Shown here piece after piece: positions 1 through 5,652 of a stretch of DNA of 5,652 nt. The position numbers and the translations under genes are program-made. Position 1 is the first letter of the stretch; every line of letters begins with the position of its first letter. Source of the stretch: Anaerolineae bacterium (lineage in GTDB: Bacteria; Chloroflexota; Anaerolineae; B4-G1); contig JALWUZ010000356.1 of the NCBI GenBank assembly GCA_027079895.1, forward strand, positions 1-5,652. Reading direction: 5' to 3'. The notes beneath the pieces were generated by a model that worked only from the letters and a program-made list of their open reading frames with translations, ran no database searches and had not been told where the DNA came from.

Positions 1-420
1 TCCATCCTGGTGGACGAGATGGACATCGGGCAGTTGAAGGAGGGGCAGACGGCGGAGGTGACGCTGGACGCGCTGCCGGACCTGACCCTCACGGGGACGG
101 TGGAGCGGGTCGCTCCGGCGGCGACGCTGGAAGGCGGGGTGGTCTACTACGAGGTGGAGATCGCGCTGGACCCGACCACGGCTCCCATCCGGGCCGACAT
201 GACCGCCAACGCGACGATCGTCGTCGAGGAACTGGACGACGTGCTGCTGATACCGACCTGGGCGGTGCGGGTGGACAAGGACACCGGCCAGACCTACGTC
301 CAGCGGCGGACGGCGGCGGGGCTCGAGCGGGTGAACGTGGAGATCGGAGTGCGGTACGAGGGACAGGCGGAGGTGCACTCCGGCCTCTCCGAGGGTGACG
401 TGGTCGTCCTGGTGGAGGAA
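1..420 (+). repeat. Direct repeat copy 1: duplicated adaptor 3' region
   Basis: Bases 1-420 align without gaps to 1465-1884 (offset 1464). By hand count 20 positions differ (about 95% identity), 9 synonymous and 11 amino-acid changing. Similarity ends sharply at the shared GAGGAA, after which the two tails differ. The left end lies outside the window, so the true repeat may span the whole gene. Confidence 0.95.
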
Positions 421-450
421 TCCCCCACCTTCAGGTTCAGGAGAAGGTAA
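1..450 (+). CDS. HlyD/MacA-type efflux adaptor, C-terminal part (5' truncated)
   Basis: This is the C-terminal 149 codons of a membrane-fusion (periplasmic adaptor) protein whose start lies before the window; the frame is open from base 1 and stops with TAA at 448-450. It covers the end of the beta-barrel domain (VDEMD, GQTAEV) and the membrane-proximal domain (LIPTWAV, then GLSEGDVVVLVEE), which in MacA/YknX-like adaptors pack on the ABC permease. Identity rests mainly on the next gene: codons 1-140 match residues 339-478 of that complete adaptor with 11 amino acid changes. The tails then diverge, here a basic SPTFRFRRR against QGLGLR. The stop is directly followed by the ATG of the next gene, so the two are almost certainly co-transcribed. 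Whether the missing N-terminal half is intact cannot be seen. Confidence 0.9.
   Translation, partial: SILVDEMDIGQLKEGQTAEVTLDALPDLTLTGTVERVAPAATLEGGVVYYEVEIALDPTTAPIRADMTANATIVVEELDDVLLIPTWAVRVDKDTGQTYVQRRTAAGLERVNVEIGVRYEGQAEVHSGLSEGDVVVLVEESPTFRFRRR
439..443 (+). promoter_or_regulatory. Shine-Dalgarno site of the second adaptor
   Basis: AGGAG lies 7 bases before the ATG at 451, inside the last codons of the upstream adaptor. It supports 451 as the start and makes re-initiation after the upstream TAA (448-450) likely, because stop and start codons touch (TAAATG). Confidence 0.75.
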
Positions 451-1905
451 ATGAAACGCACGCTGCTTTACATCGCTTTGCTCGTCGTCGTCATCGTCGG
501 CGTCGGCTACCTGGCCATCTGGCGACCGCGCCACGCCGCCGCGCCGGAGGCGGAAGGAGCCCGCACCGCCGTCGTGCAGCGGGGGCGGCTGTTGGTCTCC
601 GTCTCCGGCAGCGGCTCCGTCGAACCCCAGGCCCGCGTCAACCTGACCTTCGAGTCGCCTGGCAAGATCGTGGAGGTGCCGGTGGCGGTCGGGGAGCGAG
701 TCTCCGCCGGCGACGTTCTGGCCCGCCTCGACGACGTTCAGGCCGCCCTCCGGGTGCGACAGGCCCAGGCCGCGCTGACCTCCGCCCAGGCGCGGCTGGC
801 CCAGTTGCAGGAAAGCCCCCGCCAGGAGGAGGTCGCCTCAGCGGAGGCCAACCTGCGGGCCGCCGAAGCGCAATTGAACGCGGCTCAGGCCAATCTCGCC
901 CAACTGACCGGCGGGGCCAGCGCGGCCCAGATCGCCGCCGCTGAAGCGGATCTGCTCGCGGCCACCAAACAACGTGACGACGCTAAAGAGGCCCACGACA
1001 AGACCCTGACCTGCATCACCATCGAACTGCCCTACGGCCAGGGCGAGCAGGAACTCTGTCCCGCCCTGGGGCCGCCGGAGGAGCAGACGCGGTACAACTG
1101 GCAGGCCGCCGAGCGGTCGCTGGCGGCGGCCCAGGCCCGTTACGACGAACTCCTCGCCGGGGCCGATGTCAATGAGGTGCGGGCGGCGCGGGCGAACGTC
1201 GCCGCCGCCCAGGCCCAGCGGGACGCGGCCCAGGCCCAACTCGACTTGCTGAAAGCCGGCCCGACCGAGGCTCAGATCGCCACCGCCGAGGCCCAGGTCG
1301 CCCAGGCGGAGGTCGCGCTGCGGGAGGCGCAACTGGCCCTCGACAAGACCGTCCTCCGCGCCCCCTTCGACGGCCTCGTCGCGGCGGTCAACGTCGTCGA
1401 GGGGGAGATGGCCGCCGGTGGGCTCCCGGCCATCGTCTTGCTGGACGCCTCCCAGTACCGGGTCTCCATCCTGGTGGACGAGATGGACGTCGGGCAGTTG
1501 GAGGAGGGGCAAACGGCTGAGGTGACGCTGGACGCGCTGCCGGACCTGACCCTCACGGGGACGGTGGAGCGGGTCGCTCCGGCGGCGACGCTGGAAGGCG
1601 GGGTGGTCTATTACGAGGTGGAGATCGCGCTGGACCCGACCACGGCTCCCATCCGAGCCGACATGACCGCCAACGCGACGATCATCATCGAGGAACTGAA
1701 CGACGTGCTGCTGATACCGACCTGGGCGGTGCGGGTGGACAAGGACACCGGCCAGACCTACGTCCAGCGGCGGACGGCGGCGGGGCTCGAGCGGGTGGAC
1801 GTGGAAATCGGGGTGCAGCACGATGGGCTGGCGGAGGTGCGCTCCGGTCTCTCCGAGGGTGACGTGGTCGTCTTGGTGGAGGAACAGGGGCTGGGGCTGC
1901 GCTAA
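451..1905 (+). CDS. HlyD/MacA-type efflux adaptor (membrane-fusion protein)
   Basis: This 484-residue protein is an adaptor of a MacAB/YknXYZ-like ABC exporter, anchored in the membrane and acting outside it. An N-terminal membrane anchor spans about residues 4-24, after the basic MKR. A lipoyl/barrel-sandwich half follows at about 40-94 (SPGKIVEVPV, GERVSAGDVLARLDD), then a long Ala/Gln-rich alpha-hairpin at 95-299. The lipoyl second half is LRAPFDGLV (about 302-310), followed by beta-barrel and membrane-proximal domains at about 335-478. It is clearly longer than E. coli MacA (about 370 residues) because of the hairpin, whose turn (about 187-212) carries the protein's only two cysteines, C188 and C203. 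The start is supported by an AGGAG site. It directly follows a near-identical paralogue and precedes the ATPase and permease genes, its likely partners. Substrate is unknown. The family call is secure; MacA-like rather than another HlyD subtype is inferred from the neighbours. Confidence 0.93.
   Translation: MKRTLLYIALLVVVIVGVGYLAIWRPRHAAAPEAEGARTAVVQRGRLLVSVSGSGSVEPQARVNLTFESPGKIVEVPVAVGERVSAGDVLARLDDVQAALRVRQAQAALTSAQARLAQLQESPRQEEVASAEANLRAAEAQLNAAQANLAQLTGGASAAQIAAAEADLLAATKQRDDAKEAHDKTLTCITIELPYGQGEQELCPALGPPEEQTRYNWQAAERSLAAAQARYDELLAGADVNEVRAARANVAAAQAQRDAAQAQLDLLKAGPTEAQIATAEAQVAQAEVALREAQLALDKTVLRAPFDGLVAAVNVVEGEMAAGGLPAIVLLDASQYRVSILVDEMDVGQLEEGQTAEVTLDALPDLTLTGTVERVAPAATLEGGVVYYEVEIALDPTTAPIRADMTANATIIIEELNDVLLIPTWAVRVDKDTGQTYVQRRTAAGLERVDVEIGVQHDGLAEVRSGLSEGDVVVLVEEQGLGLR
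1465..1884 (+). repeat. Direct repeat copy 2: duplicated adaptor 3' region
   Basis: This is the second copy of the 420-base block at 1-420, encoding residues 339-478 of the complete adaptor (end of beta-barrel plus membrane-proximal domain). Differences cluster in the last third: 11 of the 20 changes lie after base 1764, and none occur in 1525-1584 or 1705-1764. Confidence 0.95.
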
Positions 1906-1909
1906 AGTT

Positions 1910-1931
1910 GGGGCGACACGCAGGTCGCCCC
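1910..1931 (+). repeat. GC-rich palindrome 1 after the adaptor stop codon
   Basis: GGGGCGAC (1910-1917) and GTCGCCCC (1924-1931) form a perfect 8-bp stem with a 6-base loop, starting 4 bases after the TAA of the adaptor. No T-tract follows, so it is not a canonical intrinsic terminator. The reverse complement of 1910-1935 begins GTAGGGGGCGACC and resembles palindrome 2 (2004-2030), which suggests two inverted copies of one dispersed REP-like element. A role as a processing or attenuation hairpin is possible but unproven. Confidence 0.65.
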
Positions 1932-1962
1932 CTACATCGCGGCGACGGGCACGCGGGCGTCC

Positions 1963-1977
1963 CCACGTGTGCGCCTC
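1963..1977 (+). repeat. Isolated copy of the CCACGTGTGCGCC repeat
   Basis: CCACGTGTGCGCCTC differs at one base from the 15-base unit tandemly repeated at 2016-2045. Its GTGCGCC (1969-1975) could also pair with GGCGCAC at 2009-2015, competing with palindrome 2. Confidence 0.6.
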
Positions 1978-2006
1978 CCCACAATGCGGGACGGGGACGT
2001 GGCGTA

Positions 2007-2030
2007 GGGGCGCACCCACGTGTGCGCCCC
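2007..2030 (+). repeat. GC-rich palindrome 2 upstream of the ATPase
   Basis: GGGGCGCAC (2007-2015) and GTGCGCCCC (2022-2030) form a perfect 9-bp stem with a 6-base loop (CCACGT). The preceding GTA (2004-2006) extends its likeness to the inverted copy at 1910-1935. The right arm recurs at 2037-2045, so two alternative stems are possible. It ends 44 bases before the ATPase ATG. Confidence 0.65.
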
Positions 2031-2060
2031 CCACGTGTGCGCCCCCCGCGTATGTGCCCA
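2016..2060 (+). repeat. 15-bp tandem repeat, three units
   Basis: Two identical units CCACGTGTGCGCCCC (2016-2030 and 2031-2045) are followed by a degraded third (CCGCGTATGTGCCCA, 2046-2060, four mismatches). It lies just ahead of the ATPase ribosome-binding site. It may be slippage growth of one arm of the neighbouring palindrome; no function is evident. Confidence 0.7.
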
Positions 2061-2063
2061 TCG

Positions 2064-2068
2064 AAGGA
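2064..2068 (+). promoter_or_regulatory. Shine-Dalgarno site of the ABC ATPase
   Basis: AAGGA lies 6 bases before the ATG at 2075. It decides this start over longer upstream frames, which would run through the repeat-filled gap and the end of the adaptor gene. Confidence 0.65.
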
Positions 2069-2074
2069 CGCGCT

Positions 2075-2803
2075 ATGACACAACCGGTCATCGAACTGCA
2101 CGAAATCACCAAAATCTACCGCATGGGCTCCGTGGAAGTCCACGCCCTGCGCGGCGTCTCCCTGGCCGTCGAGCCGGGGGAGATGGTGGCGATTATGGGG
2201 CCCTCCGGCTCCGGCAAATCCACCCTGATGAACATCCTCGGCTGCCTCGACCAGCCCACCTCCGGGGCCTACATCCTGGCCGGTCAGGACGCCAGCCGCC
2301 TCGACGACGACCAACTGGCCGCCATCCGCAACCGGCGGATTGGCTTCGTTTTCCAGACCTTTAACCTCCTCGCCCGCACCAGCGCGTTGGAGAACGTCGC
2401 TCTCCCCCTAATCTACGCCGGGGTGGGCGGTGCGGAGCGGAAGGAACGCGCCCGCCGGGCGTTGGAGTCCGTCGGCCTGGCGGAACGGCTCTCCCACACG
2501 CCGGCGGAACTCTCCGGCGGGCAGCAGCAGCGGGTGGCGATCGCGCGGGCGTTGGTCAACGACCCCGCCATCATCCTCGCCGACGAGCCGACCGGCAACC
2601 TGGACAGCAAGTCCGGGGCCGAGGTGATGGCGATCCTCCAACGCCTGAACCGCGAGCGGGGCATCACCGTCGTCCTGGTGACGCACGACCCCGACATCGC
2701 CCGCCACACCGGGCGCATCGTCCACCTGCACGACGGCCTGATTACCGACGTGGAGACAGTCGCCGCGCCGCTGATCGCCACCGGAGGAGGTGAGGCGGGA
2801 TGA
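2075..2803 (+). CDS. ABC transporter ATP-binding protein (MacB/LolD/FtsE-like)
   Basis: This 242-residue cytoplasmic ATPase would power the permease encoded next to it. All nucleotide-binding motifs are present: Walker A GPSGSGKST (42-50), Q-loop Q94 in FVFQTFNLL, signature LSGGQ (146-150), Walker B IILADE (166-171) with catalytic E171, D-loop NLDS (175-178) and H-loop H204 in VTHD. The sequence style (YRMGSVEVHALRGVSL near the N-terminus, GCLDQPTSG after Walker A) is that of the MacB/LolD/FtsE type that works with MacB/FtsX-fold permeases. Length is normal for a stand-alone subunit; in E. coli MacB this domain is fused to the permease, whereas here, as in Bacillus YknY/YknZ, they are separate chains. 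The ATG at 2075 is chosen because the family N-terminus begins there and AAGGA precedes it. The stop overlaps the permease start by 4 bases (ATGA). Confidence 0.96.
   Translation: MTQPVIELHEITKIYRMGSVEVHALRGVSLAVEPGEMVAIMGPSGSGKSTLMNILGCLDQPTSGAYILAGQDASRLDDDQLAAIRNRRIGFVFQTFNLLARTSALENVALPLIYAGVGGAERKERARRALESVGLAERLSHTPAELSGGQQQRVAIARALVNDPAIILADEPTGNLDSKSGAEVMAILQRLNRERGITVVLVTHDPDIARHTGRIVHLHDGLITDVETVAAPLIATGGGEAG
2783..2790 (+). promoter_or_regulatory. Shine-Dalgarno site of the permease
   Basis: GGAGGAGG, a strong site, lies 9 bases before the ATG at 2800 and within the last codons of the ATPase gene. It supports both this start and coupled translation through the ATGA overlap. Confidence 0.8.
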
Positions 2804-4050
2804 AAATCCTGGAAAGCGTGCGCATCGCGCTGCGGGCACTGGCGGCCAACAAAATGCGGGCCGCGCTGACTATGCTGGGCATCATCATCGGCGTCGGGGC
2901 CGTCATTACCCTGATGTCCGCCGGCGAAGGGGTATCGGTCTACATCACCGAACAGTTCCAGAGCATGGGCTCCAACCTCCTGTTCATCATGCCGGGCTCG
3001 ATGGAGCAGAGCCGTTTCGCCATGCCGGGGATGGTGGCCGGCGGGGCGGAACTGACGCTCGGCGACGCGCAGGCCCTCCAAGACCCCATCCGCGCCCCCG
3101 ACGTGGCCGCCGTCTGCCCGGAGCAGTTCAGTTCGACGGTCGTCTCCACCGGCAAGCGGGAGACGGTCGCCACCGTGCTGGGCGTGCCGCCGGTCTTCGA
3201 GGAAGTCCGCAACTGGCCCCCGGAGGTCGGCGACTTCATCACTCAGGACGATATGAACAGCCGGGCGCGGGTCGCCTTGCTGGGGAAGACGGTCGTCGAA
3301 AACCTGTTCCCCGACAACCCCTACCCCCTCGACGAGATGGTCAAGATCAACGGCGTCCCCTTCCGGGTCATCGGCATCCTCATCGAAAAGGGGGGCTCGC
3401 AGATGGGGGATGAGGACAACGTGGTGCTGGTGCCGCTGACGACAGCCCAGACCCGCCTCTTCCCCTCCCGCAGCCGCAGCGGGGAGTACAAGGTCAACGT
3501 CATCATCGTCGAGGTGGTCGGCGAGGAGCGCATCCAGGCTGCCAAAGACGAGGTCGCCGCCATCCTGCGGGAGCGGCATCACATTGACTTCAGCGACGAC
3601 GACGATTTCTCCATCATCAGCCAGGAGGACATCCTGAACGTCTTCGGCCAGATTACCGGCGTGCTGACCGCCTTCCTGGGGGCGATCGCCGGCATCAGCC
3701 TGTTGGTGGGGGGCATCGGGATTATGAACATCATGCTGGTCTCGGTGACGGAGCGGACGCGGGAGATCGGCCTGCGCAAGGCGGTCGGGGCGCGGCGGCG
3801 TGACATTCTTTGGCAGTTCCTCATCGAGGCGATGACCCTCTCGCTGGTCGGCGGGATGATCGGCATCGGATTGGGCGTCCTGGGGGCGGCGATTATCTCC
3901 GCGCTCATTGACGGCTTCCGCGCCGTCGTCACCCCTCAATCGGTCATCCTGGCGACTACCTTCTCGGCGGCAGTGGGGCTGTTCTTCGGCATCTACCCCG
4001 CCCGCCGGGCCTCGCTTCTCAACCCCATTGACGCCCTGCGTTATGAGTGA
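2800..4050 (+). CDS. ABC transporter permease, MacB/FtsX family
   Basis: This 416-residue membrane subunit has the four-helix MacB/YknZ layout. Transmembrane segment 1 is at about 20-42 (MLGIIIGVGAVITLMS). A large extracytoplasmic core follows at about 43-285 (MacB_PCD type; GSNLLFIMPG, VLGVPPVFEEV, VKINGVPFRVIG). The FtsX domain comprises three helices at about 288-316, 341-370 and 380-399. The cytoplasmic stretch after the second helix, SVTERTREIGLRKAVGARR (315-333), is the family's typical conserved region next to the ATPase contact. The C-terminus PARRASLLNPIDALRYE is the classic MacB ending. Length and termini are normal, so the gene is intact. Such permeases act mechanically, pushing substrate with the extracytoplasmic domain rather than carrying it through the membrane. 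It overlaps the ATPase by 4 bases and the following EamA-GT gene by 8. The exported substrate cannot be told from sequence. Confidence 0.96.
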   Translation: MKILESVRIALRALAANKMRAALTMLGIIIGVGAVITLMSAGEGVSVYITEQFQSMGSNLLFIMPGSMEQSRFAMPGMVAGGAELTLGDAQALQDPIRAPDVAAVCPEQFSSTVVSTGKRETVATVLGVPPVFEEVRNWPPEVGDFITQDDMNSRARVALLGKTVVENLFPDNPYPLDEMVKINGVPFRVIGILIEKGGSQMGDEDNVVLVPLTTAQTRLFPSRSRSGEYKVNVIIVEVVGEERIQAAKDEVAAILRERHHIDFSDDDDFSIISQEDILNVFGQITGVLTAFLGAIAGISLLVGGIGIMNIMLVSVTERTREIGLRKAVGARRRDILWQFLIEAMTLSLVGGMIGIGLGVLGAAIISALIDGFRAVVTPQSVILATTFSAAVGLFFGIYPARRASLLNPIDALRYE

Positions 4051-5652
4051 TTCTCCCTCTCGCCGCGTTTCCCTGCTGGCCGACCTGGGCATGCTGCTGG
4101 TCGCCATCGTGTGGGGGAGCGCGTTCGTCGCCCAACGGCGGGGGATGGAGTCCATCGGCCCGCTGACCTTCAACGCCGCCCGGTTCGCCCTGGGGGGACT
4201 GGTGCTGATACCGGCCGATCGGTGGCTGCGGGCGACCGGTCGGACGACGGGGCGGCCCGGCGACCTGCGCGGCGGGGTGTTGCTGGGCGTGTTGCTCTTC
4301 GGCGGGGCCGCCTTGCAGCAGATCGGCCTGGTGGAGACCGGCGCGGGCAAGGCCGGGTTCATCACCGGCTTGTACGTGGTGCTCGTCCCACTGCTGATGG
4401 CCCTCGTGTGGCGGGAGCGGGTCGGTTGGAACAACTGGCTGGGAGCGGTGCTGGCGGTGGGCGGGCTGTTCCTCCTCAGCGTGCAGGCCGCCTTTCGGGT
4501 CGCGCCGGGCGACGGGTGGGTCTTCGGCAGCGCGTTGCTGTGGACGTTGCACGTGGTCGCCGTCGGGAAGATCGCGCCGGGCCGGGACCCGCTCTTCCTG
4601 GCGATCACGCAGTATCTCACCTGCGCGGCCCTCAGCCTCCCTTTCGCGCTGGCGTTGGAGGGGGGGACAGTGGCCGGGCTGCGGACGGCGGCCCCGGCGA
4701 TTCTCTACACCGGGCTCCTCTCCACCGCGTTGGGATACACCGGGCAGGTCGTCGCCCAGCGGTACGCCCCGGCGACCCACGCGGCCATCATCCTCAGCGG
4801 GGAGGCGGTCTTCGCCGCGCTCTTCGGCTGGTGGCTGCTGGGGGAGCGGATGACGGCGCGGCAGTTGGTCGGCAGCGGATTGATGTTGGCCGGGATGTTG
4901 CTGGCGCAGTTCCACCCCCGCCCCCTCTCGTTCCCGCGCCGCGACCGTCTCCTCGCGGCGGTGGCGGTCGTGTTCCTGGGACTGAGCGCGGCCTACAGTT
5001 TCGTCACCCCGATTTTCGAGGCCCCCGACGAGGTGTGGCACTATGCCTACGTCCGCTATCTGGCGGAGGAGCACGCCCTCCCCGCGTTGGACGACGACCG
5101 GAGCGGGGCTTATCAGGAGGTGGCCCAGCCGCCGCTCTACTACGCCGTCGCCGCGCTGGTGAGCGGCTCCGTCCCCGACGATGACCTGCCGGAGTTGATG
5201 TACCACAATCCCGGCTTCGGCTACCAGGCCGGGCCGACGGTGAACGACAACAAGAACATGCTCATCCACACGGCGCGGGAGCGTTTCCCCTGGCGCGGGG
5301 CGGCGCTGGCGGTGCATCTGGCGCGGCTGGCGTCGCTCCTCTTCGCCGCGCTGACCGTCGTCGCCGCCGGAGGGCTGGGACGGGAAGCGTTCCCCCAACG
5401 GCCGGGCTGGGCGCTGAGCGTCCCGCTGCTCGTGGCCCTCGTCCCCCAATTCATCTTCATCGGCGGGGTGGTCAACAACGACAGCGCGGCGGCGGCCCTT
5501 TCCACCGTCGCGCTCTGGCTGCTGGCGCGGATGGTCAACCGGGGGGCGACGGTGAGGCGGGGCGTCCTCCTGGGGGCGGTCATCGGGCTGGCCGCGCTGA
5601 CCAAGACGAGCGCACTGTTGCTCCTGGGACTCGCTCTGGTGGCGGCCTGGGA
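4043..5652 (+). CDS. EamA/DMT transporter fused to GT-C-like glycosyltransferase (3' truncated)
   Basis: One uninterrupted frame runs from the ATG at 4043 past the window end (536 codons seen). Residues 11-289 form a complete EamA/DMT transporter: ten hydrophobic segments in two five-helix halves, with WGSAF (24-28), AARF (45-48), and GEAVFAALFGWWLLGER near the end of the second half. A linker of about 13 residues (290-302) leads to a second membrane protein. Its first helix is at 303-320, followed by FEAPDE (325-330) and H333, QPPLYY (362-367), helices at about 429-446 and 456-476, VNNDSA (477-482) and LTKTSA (519-524). This pattern is typical of GT39/DUF2142-like GT-C enzymes that use polyprenyl-phosphate sugars; D329 and E330 are the likely first-loop acidic motif. 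The start overlaps the permease stop by 8 bases with no clear ribosome-binding site, suggesting translational coupling. ATGs at 4883 and 4895 or GTG at 4961 could start a separate enzyme, but none has a good site. The EamA call is firm, the glycosyltransferase family probable, the substrate unknown. Confidence 0.85.
   Translation, partial: MSDSPSRRVSLLADLGMLLVAIVWGSAFVAQRRGMESIGPLTFNAARFALGGLVLIPADRWLRATGRTTGRPGDLRGGVLLGVLLFGGAALQQIGLVETGAGKAGFITGLYVVLVPLLMALVWRERVGWNNWLGAVLAVGGLFLLSVQAAFRVAPGDGWVFGSALLWTLHVVAVGKIAPGRDPLFLAITQYLTCAALSLPFALALEGGTVAGLRTAAPAILYTGLLSTALGYTGQVVAQRYAPATHAAIILSGEAVFAALFGWWLLGERMTARQLVGSGLMLAGMLLAQFHPRPLSFPRRDRLLAAVAVVFLGLSAAYSFVTPIFEAPDEVWHYAYVRYLAEEHALPALDDDRSGAYQEVAQPPLYYAVAALVSGSVPDDDLPELMYHNPGFGYQAGPTVNDNKNMLIHTARERFPWRGAALAVHLARLASLLFAALTVVAAGGLGREAFPQRPGWALSVPLLVALVPQFIFIGGVVNNDSAAAALSTVALWLLARMVNRGATVRRGVLLGAVIGLAALTKTSALLLLGLALVAAW

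Noticed and set aside
427..448. Inverted repeat ACCTTC/GAAGGT around the Shine-Dalgarno site of the second adaptor
   Set aside because: A 6-bp stem with a 10-base loop is easily found by chance, so I do not claim that it controls translation.
1910..1931. Intrinsic terminator after the adaptor gene
   Set aside because: The stem is strong but no T-run follows, and the next gene in the same direction is the functional partner of the adaptor.
2016..2060. CRISPR-like array
   Set aside because: Units are only 15 bases, directly adjacent with no spacers, and few, so this is a simple tandem repeat.
1823..2074. 84-codon N-terminal extension of the ATPase
   Set aside because: It would read through the adaptor's end out of frame and the repeats. 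The ATPase family N-terminus and an AAGGA site both point to the ATG at 2075.
838..2112. Antisense open frame (424 codons) across the adaptor and the repeat gap
   Set aside because: It mirrors the adaptor's biased codons and reads through the palindromes. There is no domain and no ribosome-binding site worth noting.
3592..3609. Acidic Asp-rich stretch in the permease (residues 265-270)
   Set aside because: Acidic residues before the FSI segment and second helix look usual for MacB-like permeases, so it is not treated as a metal-binding insertion.
2413..4620. Very long antisense open frame (735 codons) opposite ATPase, permease and EamA
   Set aside because: The translation is rich in R, P, G, D and H with no recognisable domain. 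It lies opposite three clear genes and is a by-product of high GC and codon bias.
4111..5184. Plus-strand 357-codon frame overlapping the EamA-GT gene
   Set aside because: It is rich in Arg, Gly and Ala with no membrane helices or motifs, while the frame starting at 4043 carries clear EamA and glycosyltransferase signatures over the same bases.
4019..5449. Antisense open frame (476 codons) opposite the EamA-GT gene
   Set aside because: It is a low-complexity charged translation opposite a convincing membrane protein, another GC-driven shadow frame.

Overview
The window is a GC-rich, densely packed stretch with every supported gene on the + strand, apparently one operon. I infer a Chloroflexota-like (Anaerolineae or relative) bacterium. 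The grounds are very high GC, a MacAB/YknXYZ-type ABC exporter with separate ATPase and permease chains, a large GT-C-type membrane protein with EAPDE and QPPLYY motifs, and GTAGGGGCG-type intergenic palindromes. This is an inference from style and was not tested by any search.

Layout. Positions 1-450 are the C-terminal end of an HlyD/MacA-type membrane-fusion (adaptor) protein cut by the window start. It abuts, with no intergenic base, a complete paralogous adaptor (451-1905). The last ~140 shared codons of the two are 400/420 bases identical, so this is a tandem gene duplication. Next comes a 169-bp gap (1906-2074) filled with GC-rich palindromes and short tandem repeats. It is followed by an ABC ATPase (2075-2803), a MacB/FtsX-type permease (2800-4050, 4-base overlap) and an integral membrane ORF (4043 to beyond the window end, 8-base overlap). 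That ORF starts as a ten-helix EamA/DMT transporter and continues in the same frame into a GT-C-like (GT39/DUF2142-like) glycosyltransferase.

How the genes work together. The adaptor(s), ATPase and permease form a standard MacAB/YknXYZ-like exporter, in which ATP hydrolysis by the ATPase drives the permease's extracytoplasmic domain and the adaptor assembles on it. Substrate is unknown. The EamA-GT ORF is translationally linked to the permease but need not share its function. EamA/DMT relatives (ArnE/ArnF) flip polyprenyl-linked sugar, and GT-C enzymes (ArnT) use such donors, so the fusion suggests, without proof, a coupled flip-and-transfer protein.

Most notable points: the in-frame EamA-GT fusion, the recent adaptor duplication, the cysteine-paired loop at the predicted tip of the adaptor hairpin, and the palindrome cluster separating the adaptors from the ATPase. 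The exporter itself is an ordinary family; I see no convincing wholly new system.
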